Assembly (NCBI GenBank): GCA_963920575.1
Contig: OY986975.1
Span: 16,275,897-16,339,896 of the forward strand
DNA length: 64,000 nucleotides
Reading direction: 5' to 3'
Source: Narthecium ossifragum
Lineage: Eukaryota > Streptophyta > Magnoliopsida > Dioscoreales > Nartheciaceae
The notes beneath the pieces are model-generated. The model was not told the DNA's origin, made no database searches, and saw only the letters and a list, made by a program, of their open reading frames with translations. Below, one piece after another: positions 1-13,800 of this stretch. The first letter of the stretch is position 1; every line of letters begins with the position of its first letter. Position numbers and translations under genes: made by a program.

Positions 1-1971
1 CCCAGAAACCTCAAATGACTCCAGACGTCGACGCGCTACCAAGAGTCTGTCCAGCTGGTGTTACGGAAGAAGAGCTTGCGTCTGCACCTGCAAAACGCAG
101 CCCGGGTAGGAGTGAGCGATAAGCTCAGTATGATTCTATACTACGACGCTCACAAAGGAAAGGGAACAGTAAATTCCCAGGTTCCATCTCATCTCTAGGG
201 AAAAACTCACGTTACGTACACCGGTTACCCAAGGGCACGCACCCTGATGACCTCCACTGCCAACAGTCGCCCCTTTCAAACCAAGTACTCCAGCGCTGAA
301 ACAACAGGGTGTAGGACACAGGGTGGTACGTAACTTTCCCTAACAATGAAACTGAGATTGAGCTTGGAACCTAGGACGACTTCTACACTCAATCAGAGTA
401 ATTTCAGCCAATTAGACAGAACTTCGATAGCATAATATTATCATAACAAATCACGTCCTAAACCCTGCAACCCATCCTCGGTCTTACAGCTAAATCCGAG
501 CTGCCCAAGCCCTCGGATCAGTGATCAACCCATCGCTTGCGCCTAGCCTAAGATGCATCTAATGCAATGAATTACATATATGTTCACACGCACATATAAG
601 ATTTCAGGCATGCAATAAGATGCCAAACAATATACAGGGCTAGGCGTAGCACATAGCTCGCCAAGGGGTGAGCATAGCAAAGGTCTAGATAAAGCGGATA
701 AATAGGCATACAAGTCTACAAGTTTCCACGAGACTAAACAACAAATCTAGATTAATAATTAATATAAATTTCGATATTACGACGGCGTTCACGAGCCATC
801 GACCAAAATTGCCACAAACGGGATACAACTAACCAATCAAACAACTACTTTAATTAACAACACAACAGGTTATGGCCCCGGTGCACGCCAGCTAAAAGCG
901 GGGCTATTAATCAAAGCAGTAGGGCACACCTTCGACCCATTTATTCTACACATCCCAATGGGCGCAATTGGAAGAAAAAGTACAATTTACACCTACGGTA
1001 AAATCACGCTCAAACATTCGATAAATCCCTCGAAAGACTGCTACTAATAGCATACATGCTTCCTAGCATCATTAGCTATTAATCCCGAAAGAAAAACAAA
1101 TCAAAAGAATCACGAAATTCACCATTTAAGGGTGGCGGTCGATGCGACGGTCGATCGTAGGGCATGGGTACACGAAAGCTGTGAATGGCGGTCGATCCAT
1201 GGATCGACCTTGAGAAGCTGTTCTGGGGATTTGAGGCGCACGGTCTATACGATGGTCGACAGTGGAGCTTGGGTAAGACAAAAATCCGGGGAAACTCTGT
1301 TCTAACACTGCTTGGGATAAAATTCACCAAAATCCGTAGAACAATCAGAAAAATATGAAATCAATTGGGTTTAGAAGAAGACTCAAGGATCTCCAACTTT
1401 TATGTTGAAGATTTCCCGAGATTATACACGTATAGTGCTCCGATCGGGCTTGAACATGCAGTTTCAGTGAAGAATAGAAAATCTAGAAATTAGATGAGGA
1501 AAAGATGTTTAAATCAGGATTAAATCCAAATAAAACCCGATAAAACTTCAATCAGATATTAAGCAATCCTAGAAGAACATTCTAGCACAAAGAAATAAAA
1601 AAAACAATCAAACTAAACCGTAAATTTAGCTTAAATACAAGCTAAACACAAGAACCCTACCTCTGTTGATAAACCAGTTGCTAAACCTTGCTGAAGATGA
1701 CTTCCTCCTTGTCATCGTCACCTCCAAACTCACCGGAGAACACTGGAGCTCTCTCTCTCTCTCTCACGGCTTCACTCACTACGGGAAGAAAAGAGAAGGA
1801 AGGCCGCGGGAAACAGAGGAAGGAAAGAAAGAAGAACAAGAGGGGGGGGGGAGTTATATGAAGTCCCGAACCCACCTGCTACAGTACCGAATCGACTTAC
1901 TACAGTGACGATCAATCGCCCTCACGCCTAAGTTCGGGTCCTTTGACCCCAAGCCGTCTAGGGTCCTAACA
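1..1971 (-). mobile_element. LTR of a Ty3/gypsy-like retrotransposon (partial, minus orientation)
   Basis: No open coding region is present. Read on the minus strand, the segment starts with TGTTAGGACCC at 1971 and then reads like a long plant LTR: AT-rich U3/R sequence, small GATC-containing palindromes around 1130-1215 (for example GTCGATCCATGGATCGAC), and near the low end a pyrimidine-rich stretch ending TTTTGCAG before GTGCAGACGC. That arrangement is familiar from long-LTR Del/Tekay-type elements. No primer-binding site is visible, so the LTR probably continues past base 1 or is a solo LTR. The family assignment is inference; the boundary at 1971 rests only on the TG start. Confidence 0.42.
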
Positions 1972-2157
1972 AACACATATATCATTCATAAGGCTGTGTG
2001 TGCACTACACGGGTGTAAAACCGACCGCCAAGGTATAATTTACCAAATTTTTCTCGGGATCCAAAATCAACAATGCGATCAAACAGATCACGCTCGACGT
2101 GGAAACAGGCCAACATGGCACAACCCTCGATCTACGCGATCGAGCCAGGTTAGAGGA

Positions 2158-2848
2158 ACATGTCCTCACACGCATGCATACACAACACCCGCAACGTCTC
2201 CTCCATCATCAGCCTCCTTGAGGCCTCCAACCCCACCAAGCGCTCTCTAGTTTTCGTCTACGAGTTCCACCTCATCGAGCTCGCCGCCCGCACCACCGCC
2301 ATCCTCATCGCCCACAACACCAACAACAAACAGGGCATGTCCGATGGCCATCGGAAGAGCCACGGTTACGAGCAAGCGCAATCCGACCACATGGTTGCCA
2401 CCTTTGAGAACGCGACGGTGTCTCGGTGCAGACGCTCACCTATTCCTCCATGCACGAGGACGTGTGCTCGCTAACGGAGGACAAGCATGTCACCCTCGTT
2501 GTCCTCCCGTTCCACAAGCAACAGACCGCCGACGGCGGCATGGAGGCCACCAACCTCGGCCTCCGGTCTATCGATGAGCAGGTCCTTGCCAACACCCCTT
2601 GCTCTATTGCCATCCTTGTCGACCACGGCATCGGCGGTACCGCCCGCTTCGTCATGGGCATGCATGAAGTCTCGCACCACGTCGCTCTCCTCTTCTTTGA
2701 CGGCCCGGACGACCGGGAGGCGCTTGCCTACACCTGGCGCATGGCCGAGCACCCCGGTATCAGCCGAACCATTGTTCGCTTCTTACCCACTGGCACCGCT
2801 TTCATGATGCGGGAAACCCTACACAACCGCTCATGTGCTATCATGTGA
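2158..2848 (+). pseudogene. CHX19/20-like cation/H+ antiporter, C-terminal fragment, frameshifted
   Basis: The plus strand encodes parts of the cytosolic C-terminal regulatory domain of plant CHX cation/proton antiporters (CPA2 family; endomembrane K+/pH homeostasis). The first segment (2160 to about 2415) contains HACIHNTRNVSSIISLLEAS and EQAQSDHMVATFENATVS. The second, in another frame (about 2412-2848), contains QTLTYSSMHEDVCSL, FHKQQTADGGMEATNLG, APCSIAILVDHG-like residues and FFDGPDDREALAYTWRM. The break lies near 2410-2425, where one frameshift separates the halves. There is a stop just upstream of 2160, and the membrane transporter domain (about 450 residues) is absent. The fragment ends at a stop near 2848, before the usual C-terminus. 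It is a dead gene fragment beside an LTR; moderately GC-rich coding-like base use contrasts with the AT-rich flank. Confidence 0.85.
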
Positions 2849-4753
2849 GCGGATTGCTGTCGAGTAAGAAGAGCGGCGTCTAACGATAGGTATTAAATAT
2901 GATATTTACATTAAATGTAGGTTCCAAAAAGATAATTATTAAACTATAAATAGTAAAGTGATATATGAGGAATTTTAAAGGTATCAAAAGCGTAATTTCA
3001 CCTTTTGAAAATGACGTGGACTTAATTTTAAGTTTTATCAGTGATTGGCCGCAATAATTAAGTACGGATATGCAATTTTTCTTTTTCTTTGAAACTTTTT
3101 TGACTTTCAACATGATTCTCCACAGATGTGAAAAAGCAGTGAATTGGAAATTAATACCAGAAAGCAGCAAATTGATCAATTAAATGAGATAAAAATCGGC
3201 CATGGATTCAATGACCAGATTTGGGATAGTTAATTAGGAATTATTCAAGTTATTTTGTAATTGCAGCCCATGTTCATAATTTCTTTTTTTGCAAAATCAA
3301 TTATAAACATAACCGTGACATTTTCTATATTAATAAAAATGTCATACTTTGTTACAAATTTTCCGAACAACAAATAAAATCAAGTTTAGTAAAAGAAAAT
3401 ACCGCTCTTTGCCTGCGATAATTTCTAGAGAGATGCTTCACCAATCTATGAAAATTAGGAAAAAGATGCTTGCTATTGTCTTACTTTTTTAATGGAGCCT
3501 CTAAGGCAAGTACTTATGAAATTAATTTTACACCCAACAAGTGGAAATTAACAAGGATAAAAAAATTTTACAAGTGGAAATTAAATAATGGATGTCTCAA
3601 TATTTACTCAATAAATCAGCTCCATTGGACCTAAATAAGAAGGAAGAGTAAATTCGGCTAAAAGATAAATAAAAAATCTTATTGTTTTTATGCCAATAAA
3701 ACCCTACACCAGTCTTATTATATCAAAAAGAAAGAAAGATGCATTACCAACACATATTTCCTAAAAATATCAGAAATGTACATATAAGAAGTTTAATTCT
3801 ACTTGCAAGGGTCCTCAAAGGAAAGCAATCAAACAAAAGCTCCATCAAGAACTGTAGTTATGGAAAAAAAAAAACCATGACTACTCTTCAGCAACTAATT
3901 CCTTTTTCGGTCCAATATGTCCCCATAATTTGTTTATCACAAGACTGCATCAATCTAGCTGTTTGTGTCACATGTGATGAACTTGATTCATACTCTGATA
4001 AACCTTACAAATACAAAAGGTCATTCTTCAAAAAAGAGATGCACAGGTTGACATTCAAGTAATGAGCATACCCAGAATACTTGAGGGTTTAGAAGAACTT
4101 TCAGTAGATCAACATCAACAATATTGAACTTCCCATATGTCTAGATATACTACTTCTTTCAAGTAAAGCTGATCATTATCAGAAATAAACAGCAGCCCCA
4201 AGATTACAGAGACAATGACATATAACTCTCAGATTTCAAAAGCAACATCATTCTGAACATTTCGATGCTGCAGTTGATCTAAATTCAGGATTTATTACTC
4301 TAGCAATTAGTTCATAACTGAAAGAATATGATTCTAATTCTATCTTAAACAAGCAATGTAGAAATTAGTTTCCAACACCGTGAAAGTTGTACCTTAATTC
4401 AACACCCTACACAAAATAAAGAACACAACAAGAATAATGTCTATCGTATACAATTCATCACAAATAGTCTGTCCCTTGAGTTATCAAATAATTGGGATTT
4501 ATGTAATTTCATCAAGCCTTGATAAGAAGTTGGCTGTAAAACTTTGACATGGATAACAAAAACATTACCTCGATCGCAAAGATAACGTCTCTAAAACTAA
4601 AATCCAATTAAAAGGAATTGGAGACTTTACAGCTTATTCATGGAATATGAGTCTTAAACTTGTTGTCCATCCATCACTTGCCCGTGAAAACTAACACTCT
4701 GGATGATCAAACCAAAAGGGGAACCAGATTATTACATCTTGTTCCCCTACATT
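2849..4753. other. AT-rich intergenic DNA, no gene recognised
   Basis: Stops are frequent in all frames and no protein family is recognisable. A 107-codon plus-strand reading frame at 3739-4062 has no recognisable motif and lies downstream of the SRL2-like gene; I do not call it a gene. Confidence 0.5.
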
Positions 4754-4759
4754 TTTATT
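4754..4759 (-). terminator. candidate polyadenylation signal of the SRL2-like gene
   Basis: AATAAA is read on the minus strand about 115 bases beyond the stop codon at 4874-4876, in an AT-rich context typical of plant 3' ends. Plant poly(A) signals are loose, so this is only a candidate. Confidence 0.3.
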
Positions 4760-4873
4760 AAAATTTTATAGTTGGAGAAGAATAGGACTAGATTCAGAAA
4801 GAAAGGGGGAAAAATGAAAGGATACACACATATATTGCCTTAAATTACATCATGTACCGTCTGACCTATCTTG

Positions 4874-7800
4874 TCAACTCCCCATGGCTTTCAAGAATTT
4901 GTCATATGGGCTTGCAGGCGGCAGCGGGAAGGAGTTCTCAGGCTCACAAATTAGTGAATCAGGGTTTTTCACATGCTCATGACCGATTAACTTCACGTCT
5001 ACCTCAACAATTTGCATCTCCTGCAGAAAAAAGAGGCCCAAAAGAGTTGAAGAGATTTAGATCATGTGACATAAATCCTCTTCAATTAAAAGCCATTTCA
5101 ACTGGGGGACAATGATAAAGCATAATGTCAGGTACATGGATAGGATTCTCCACATTAAATTCAGAAAGACGCACTTACCTTCTGTGGAATTACAGACAAA
5201 TTCTCACTCCCTTCTAACAGCCCCAATTGTGGTACTTCCTGCTGATGCTTAAAGCTTAAAACTGACATTTTTTGTTGTTTTTCCATTACAAGTGCCTCAC
5301 ACTGGCTCTTCATTTGGTCATATGGTACGGGTATAGTCGGCACTTGTGGATTTGCAACGTGCCTTGCTGTCTCAAGAACCTGGAAGGAGTTATCGATTAA
5401 TGTCAGCTAGATTCTCAAATAAACATCTGATTCTATTAACCCCTAAAAAATCAATCAGGAAAATTCTAATACCAGCAAGATATACCAATGTAGCTCACCT
5501 TCCATGACCAAAATAAGATACCTACGTAATACATGCATCTTAGTATAGTTCATAAGAAGAATTCCAGCATAAATCTACTGTCCCGTGGCTCATGCCTCGT
5601 GACTGAAGCAGATCCAATAAAGTCCAAGAAATGAACACTTATTGGTACTGAATTTCTATTCAATTGATTGATTAGATTACATGTTCTAACCTTCCTCACG
5701 CTATGAGGATAGAGCATGAGGTATGTCTTGATATAACATACTCATGGAATTCACAAGCAATATGAGTCCAACCGAGCATCCTGGCAGTAAGGATTTTACT
5801 CAGTAGTTAAAAGCGCTTTGGAATCTCTCATATGAAGATTTCAAAGAATTCAAGGTATGATCTGCTGATGCAGCTCTACAAAGCTTGGCACAGTTGCCAT
5901 GGTTCATGGGCTTAGCTAAGTACAATAGTTGGCACTAACAGCTATCTTGGAGAACTCTTGTACTAGACTAAAGCACTCACTCTACGATCCCACTACAAGC
6001 ATCACAGAGATGATACTGTTGACTTAGCATAAAAAGGTTGGCCTTAATGATACCCGAAGAAGAGAACTCCTCTCCAGTTTCAAATCTCTTACTTTCTGGT
6101 AGCAAAAGTGCTAGTCACAGTTTAGTACAATTATTACTTCATGAAATAGACGTAGTCTATAGATTTACTTCCCACCATCCTTGAGCCTGTATATCTGAAT
6201 CTTGAAAAATATCTAGATTATACAGCATCATGTCAGACAAAAACGAAAATGAATGATTGTAAACGCTAACTGGTGCTGGCTTTGAGATAAGAAGAATTTC
6301 ATATGTACTGTAGGATGACACACACACATATGGACTATTAGCCTTCATATTATAATGTCTCCTTTGCTTGCTCAAAATACTTCCTGCGCTACTTCAAAAA
6401 ACTACTACAATTTGTCGAAGAATATCACTATCATATCGATCTCAGATATCGAGTTATCAAAGTATCGAATGATATTGTCACCTCTGAATAGGATTATCCA
6501 CAAACCATTCATGAGCAATTGATCATAGAACAACTTACTCCAGAAATGCTAATACACTAGTAATTACTGGTGTCATCGTAATTACCAATCCATTAGTAGT
6601 TAGGCTTTAAATCTCCTACAGATTTCAAAGGTGCCCATCATGTGCTTGCATTTACTGCCTTTTGCCGGATTTTATGAACTTTCCAAGCATTCTTTTCTTG
6701 AATCCATTCCAAAGAGTACACCAGATTTTTATTTATGTTAAACACGAATATCCCCGGAAGCTGGATTATTGTGAGAGGTCGTCTCTAATGTCAAGTGAAG
6801 ACAGACAAAAGTAAAAAGCTTGAGCTTCAACCCAATGTCCAGCTAGCAATTCAGCTGTATGCATTTGCAGCTAAACCAAATAAAACTTAAGCACGAACTC
6901 AAATAACTTCAGCGAACTTGCAGGTTGGGGTAATCTTAACAATAACAGAGAGGGGGTTTGGACGTACTGCATTTATCAGCTGGTTGACACTTAGAACATC
7001 AGTTCCATTAGTAGATTCTGACATTTTGCGATCCGATTGACTTCCACATACATCAGGGAAAAGATCTTCATCTTCGAAGAAAGCAGGATCGGTAATCTAA
7101 AAGAAAGAGATTACAAGTGTATGAGCAAGGATATTGAGTTCCAAATAGAGGTTAAGATAAAAATGTGGACCTTGTCAAAAGCTTCAAAGTCCTTTTCGGC
7201 AAGTGGAGAAGATGGATGCGGATTATCCGTGAACAGTGGAGCTCCTAGGTGAAAGGCATCCTCGGAGGAGAATTCCTGCGATAGGTGCTGTTTTATGCCA
7301 TTTGACTCATCCTGCATTTTTAAAGTTGTATACAATGAATGTTAAAGATTGGCCACCCCCTAGTACAAAAATTTCGAAACTTTACCACACAAATACTACC
7401 TCTGGTAAAAATTTGAACTTTTCCATTATATGTGAGATAACAGTTTCTGTTAGTTTCGCACTATCTATTTGTATTGCTGTCAGAGATTCCAATGCAGAGA
7501 CATCATCTTCCTGGGAGCAATACATAGCCTTCTCATTCGAATGAGTGATATAAACAGCCTGCAGTCTGCTATCTTCAACCAAACAAAGGTATGGATCAAC
7601 CTGTTACATATTGAAATAGCAAAACTAATGACCACATCTGATTGCAGACAAAAGTTTGCAAACAAGGGAAGAAAGATACACAAAAGAAATTAACTTTGTA
7701 ATCCATATAACAATGAATATACCACTATATCACAAAATACCTACACGCACACGCACACACGGACATACACATAGAAGAATATTATCAAGTATCAGAAATT

Positions 7801-10800
7801 TTGATTCAACAAACACGAACCACTTTCTCGCTGATTGATTTGACAGAAGGAACTAAGGATGGAAGATCACCAGCCTTTGCTGAAAATATAAGCATGGACG
7901 AGGCCAAGGTAAAGATGGACCTTCTCCGAGATGGCTGCAAGCAACCTTCAATAAAACGATACATCAAAAAAATTAGACAAGAAATACCAAGGCGATAAAG
8001 AAATGAAGAGAACATTGAATCAGGGCAAACTGTTTTTGGAAGAAAACAGAGTATGCAAGAATCATATATGATATCTAAACACTCATGGACTAAGTGCAAT
8101 ATTGCTCAAACATCGCTCCATTTCTACCATAACCATCATACGATGCTAGCCGATGAGCCTTTCCAATCATGTTTTCATTTAAGTAACTCTAGGTCTGTCC
8201 TCGTCTTGCTTTCCACTGCATCTACAATCATCTTGCAATCCTTTGCTCACGTGGCAAATCTCAGCGATATATGCAAGCATACAATGTTAGTTTTTTGTCC
8301 CGCATCAGTGCTGCTCATATGTCTCCTCAAATACAGCAGTTACTGCATCATCATTTGTAGCTTAGCCAGTCTTTTGGTCCTTGGGGCACAGTTGCAAACC
8401 ATCTAAAACCATACCTCCATTCTCTTACCTCCTATTAGTCCTTTTTCTGCAGTTTCTACACTATTAGTAGTTTAGCACTATAGGTTGCGTTCTTCTTGGT
8501 GTCTCTCCTGGCTTTCTTTTACCTATTTGTTAGTTTACCCCTATCCGCCAATTTTCCGTCAATCACTCATCGCATTTTGTGACTTGAAAATTCTCTCCTT
8601 TTTCCAGCATTTCAGCAGTATCATGATACAGGTATTTGCCATCTCACTAAATTATCTTCAAGCCTCAAAGGTATTATTGATCAAGCAATTATTCCTGCCT
8701 TTATTTGATGATGTGCCAAGGATAATTATCCCCGCCATTAGTCCAATTCTAACAAAAATGATATTCCTTATCATGGCCGTAGCATATATAGCAAACTCCA
8801 CAGCGTCAAGCAACGAAATCATAATATATGTGCTGGAAATTGATAATTTGATTTGAGGATCATATGGCTAGATTACTGAGATCCCCTAAGAGCTAGATTA
8901 GAAACATTCTAACAAAATATATAGGTCCAAGCAACTGATATTATTTGAAAATCCATAGAATTGATTCTTCCTGTCTCTAACTTCAATCACTGAACCTTTG
9001 TTGCTCAAGTGAAAACCAAACAATTACCAAACCGCAGCTTCAAAAACTGGTTCCATATACAAGATCCTTCCATGTATTCTGCAATAATTTCTTCTGCAGA
9101 TATATCTGCTATCATATCTCTGTGGCCACCGTGGCATTTGATCCCTGATTAATATTAACTATTCCATGAGCCATACAATACTTTATAAACTCCCCAAGTT
9201 CAACCTTGACCATAGTAATGCTGTTCTCACATAAAACAATCCCTGATTGTTCAAAAACAAAATTTAAGTGTACGACATGAAGCATGGCTCTAGTATAAAG
9301 GGCAGAGCTGCCCGTTATTTGTATCCAGGGATAGCCATTCGGCACATACCAGCACAAACCAATACGAATCATGCCGATAGATTACCAACACGATGCCTGT
9401 ATCAACACAAGCCCTATGCCAGTCCATGTATTGGCTCGGAAGAGCTTTTTGCCAGCGGCACAAAGTTTGCGCCGGGTGTCGGTACGTGTTATGCTCACTG
9501 GCATGTATTCTGCCTTTTAGAGACCAACACGTCACATGCCGCTGGCATGGCAATCCTTAATGCTATCAGCATGGCTTTTCAGCTGATTTGGCAAAGCCAT
9601 TTGACTTGATTATGACTCATCAATTTAATAGAATAAGATCAGTCATCTCAGGATACACCAGTGGTAATAATCTTAGTTGGCGTGACAACTGCAAGAGTCT
9701 GTCACCCCAAGCATCTGTAGGTAACTGGTAAGACTAATAGACCGGTGTTTTGTGAAAAAACTCAAGCTATTTAGTTGTTTCTTGGGGAATGAAAGGCATG
9801 CTCTACATGAATCATAGTAAGCCAGAAGTAACCCACTAGCTTTATCAGTTAGATATGATAAAAACAAAAGATCAAATTCAACTGTCTTGTCCTGTATAGA
9901 TCATAGGACATATCCCATTTTCAAAATTAGCAAATGGCATACTAACAGTAGCTTGCTGCTCTGTGAATACCATTATGTAATTCCTTTTCTCCTTCATAAG
10001 AAACATTAATGTTTGCAAGAAAAGGAAACTAAACCATATGGCGAAAATGGGAAAAAAATGAGACAAAAATCATCAATCTAAAACTAATTCAACTAAGTGG
10101 TATTTGGAGACTGAAAATTTTAAGCCTTTTTTCATATAGTTTAATCTCATAGAAGTAAGCCATGTCCAAAGTGTTTAAGAAGCAAAATGATGCTACTAGT
10201 GCATGATCAATAGTAATGTATACTGCTCCCTATAAGATAGACAGAATAACAAACAGGGGGGCAAAGAACTCACTTTGTTGGTCAAGAGAGAACCTCCATA
10301 TAGAAATCGCTAACTGAAAGCAACGAACTAAAGCTACATGGCTTGAGGTCTGTCAGAACAAATTCAACGGTCACATTGATATTGAAAAGGGAGAAGATGA
10401 AAACAGAAGCCGCCATAATGAAGACACAAGATACATTAGGCAGAAAAAATTTGACTAGCTAAAAACTAGTAGTATCTCAACATTTTTCAGTAGAAAAGTT
10501 TCAGGCATACTGTTCGTAACTTCTACATATCTAACTGGCAAATGGTAGAATGGGTAACGTAATATCGCAATATGTGTCAGCAGACGAGTTTCAGGCATGC
10601 TATTCGCAACTTCTGAATATCTAACTTGCAAATGGTAAAATGGGTAAAATTAAGACATGCACAGGCTTAAACCTGAATATCTCAGCCTTTGATAGAGATA
10701 TTGGTGTACGTTATGCCGACTGAATGTCCAAAAGTGCATTTCCATATATTGCACAATATTGCATCAAAGTAGTAAGATAAGCTACCCTAAGTAATCTGCA

Positions 10801-13800
10801 TGTGTCATCTATTACTCAAGTACATTAAAAGCACAAACTTCGTTCCTCAAACTGCTACTAGTTATCGCATTGTAATCCCTTGACAATATTCCCTAAGTGA
10901 GGGAATATGAACTATAAATATTCCTCGAAATTCCAGAGTACTGTGAATCATAAAACTCCAATCCAAAGAAACTAAGATTTTCTCAGACCTACTGGTGACA
11001 TATAATTTGAATATAATACACAGAAAACCAAGATTGCTGTGCCAATGGCACATTTCATGCCAGTCTTTGGCTGAAACGGTAAGTGCATCATAGTAGCCGT
11101 CACGAACCCAACTTCATCATCTTCTTCTATGAGGTTGTGACCGGCCAGTAGCAAGGCTACTAACGGCGTAAACATACTTACATCAACCCCCTTAACAATA
11201 GGATGATCTTGCCACCGTCATTTTCATGTAATGTTAAGGAGTAATGAGCTACACTAGCCTAGCGAGTATAGGGATCTTGAAACATAACTCTACCATGCTA
11301 CATTAGGAATCAACTGATGAATGCATGATCTTGAACAATGATATGCTTCACAGAAAATCCATGCTAGATGAATTAAATAGAAAATACTCAATCCTAGGCT
11401 CAACGGGATTACCCATAGCTATATATCATATACTAAATCCATCTATGTGGTAAATCAGAACGACATGAGGTTGTAAAGGGCGTCTCCTTCATCATATAGC
11501 ATATAACTCAATCGGATATTTCAACTTCCCCGATCCAGGACCTCCTGGGGATAACATATCTTAACCAATCGACATATGCATACATATCAAAATTCTCATG
11601 AAATGATTAGCAAATGCAACAAAACTTCCTACATGCATTCATGAGAATGATCTTTAATCAAAGGCTTCATCAAACGTGTTCATATGATATGAGATGCTTC
11701 TTAATGAAACAAGGTAGGATCCCATTACTCATCTAAATCTTTCTAGCCCTTGAGTGCAACTTGAAACAATCCTCTTCTCTTTTCCTTCTTTCCCATTTCT
11801 CACTTTCAACTTTCTCATCCTCTTCCTTCATTTCTCTCCTCTACTTCCTGATTTGCCCTCAATCCTTTTCCTATATAGCATTTTCTAGGGCTGATACCTC
11901 CTCCTAAAAGCATAGACAAGTGTCACCAAATCTGTGCACCCTTCCTTTAGATGGTGACACATGTCTCTACTGATGACACCTCCTCCTTCATGTTCTTTGA
12001 CACCTCATACTCCACTTTGACACCTCATCCTTACCTCTTGACACGTCATCCCTATTTTTTGACACATCATCCCTTATCTTGACACTCATCCTTATCTTTT
12101 AACACCTCATGCTTTCCCATGGACACCTCATTCTTCCTCCTCCTCCCTCCTCTAATTAGCATATCTCAATGACTAAAATTAATCATCTCTTATTGATTCA
12201 TTCTAGCCCTCCAGTCATGATAAGTAAATAATTACCTGAACTCACTGCTTCCTCCAAAATGTGTGTTATTATATTCCTTTCCCCTTAAGAAAATTTCATC
12301 CTCGAAATTTTAATATGATTAGAAAAATCAGAATTTCCCCATTTCCAAAAATTCTCATCTCTTGTCTAATTTACATCAACTTCGAAGAAATTCTCAACCT
12401 ATGGCTCTGATACCACTCTGTCACGACCCCAACTTCATCATCTTCTTCTGTGAGGTTGTGACCGGCCAGTAGTAAGGCCACTAATAGCCTAAACATACTT
12501 ACATCAACCCCCTTAACAGTGGGATGATCTTGCCACCGTCTTTTTCCTGTAATGTTAAGGAGTAATGAGCTACACTAGCCAGCGAGTATAGGGATCTTAA
12601 AATATAACTCTACCATACTACATCAGGAATCAACATATGAATGCATGATTTTGAACAATGACATGCTTCACAGAAAATCCATGCTAGATGAATTAAACTG
12701 AAAGTGCTCAATTCTCAGCTAAGCGGGATTACCCGTAGCTACATATCATATACTAAATTCATCCACGTGGTGAATCAGAACAACACGAAGTCGTAAAGAA
12801 TGTCTATATCATATAGCATATAACTAAAGCGGATATTTCAAGTCCTCCGATCCAGGACCTCCCGAGGATAGCATATCTTAAAGCAATCAACATATGCATA
12901 CATATCAAAATCCTCATGAAATGACTAGCAAATGCAACAAAACTTCCTACATGCATTCATGAGAATGATCTTTAATCAAAGGCTCCATCAAACATGTTCA
13001 TATGATATGAGATGCTTCTTAATGAAACAAAATAGGAAAGATACTTTCAAGAATCCTATTACTCACCTAAATCTTTCTAAACCTTGACTTCTACTTGAAA
13101 GAGTCTTCCTCTCTTTTCATTCTTTCCCATTTCTCACTTTCAGCTTTCTCATCCTCTTCCTTCATTTCTCTCTTCTCTGCTACCTGATTTGCTCTCAATC
13201 CCTTCCCTATATAGCATTTTCTAGGGCCGCCGACACCTCCTAAAAGAATAGACACGTGTTGCCATATTTGTGCACCCTTCCTTTAGATGGTGACACATGT
13301 CTCTACTGCTAACACCTCCTCCTTCAGTTTCTTTGACACCTCATCCCTACCTCTTGACACCTCATCACTATCTTTTGATACCTCATCACTTATCTTGACA
13401 CCTCATCCCTTATCTCTTAACACCTCATGCTTTCCTACAGACACCTCATTCTTCCTCCTCCCTCCTCTAATTAGCATATCTCAATGACTAAAATTAATGA
13501 TCTCTCATTGATTCATTCTAGTCGTCCAGTGATGATAAGTAAATAATTACCCGAACTCATTGCTTCTTCCAAAATGTGGGTTATTACAATAGCCTCCTAA
13601 GCAATGAAATGTAACATGGACCGTGTGCCAAGTATTTGTATTGTGCCCGTAATTTAGCAGCACAATATGTACCGGTACAATGTCATTTAAAGCAAAACTA
13701 GAAAGAAAAACTAAGGTTATATCTTGAAATGCTGACAATTTGAGGTTCATTGGTGCAATTCCCCTATCTATCAGCTTAGACCAATGCTATCAGATGCCTA

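Larger units (their letters stand above)
11098..13588 (-). mobile_element. complete miniature (TRIM-like) LTR retrotransposon in intron 12
   Basis: Two directly repeated LTRs of about 1.17 kb (11098-12273 and 12419-13588, roughly 90% alike by eye) enclose only 145 bases. The spacer has a primer-binding site directly beside one LTR (TGGTATCAGAGCC on the minus strand, 12403-12415, matching the initiator-Met tRNA 3' end) and a purine tract beside the other (AAGGGGAAAGG on the minus strand, 12276-12286). LTR termini are TG/CA on the upstream copy (TGTAATAACCC to GGGGTCGTGACA). The flanks GTAGC (11093-11097) and ATAGC (13589-13593) fit a 5-bp target duplication with one change. There is no gag or pol, so the element is non-autonomous. 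TRIMs normally have LTRs of 100-250 bp; these are far longer. It sits in the same orientation as the host gene. Confidence 0.85.

Noticed and set aside
4852..5115. 87-codon plus-strand frame
   Set aside because: It overlaps the last SRL2 exon (4874-5020, minus), whose family-specific ending LPPASPYDKFLKA is clear.
13287..13487. 66-codon Ser/Thr-rich plus-strand frame
   Set aside because: It is a translation of the TTGACACCTCATCC-like minisatellite inside an LTR.
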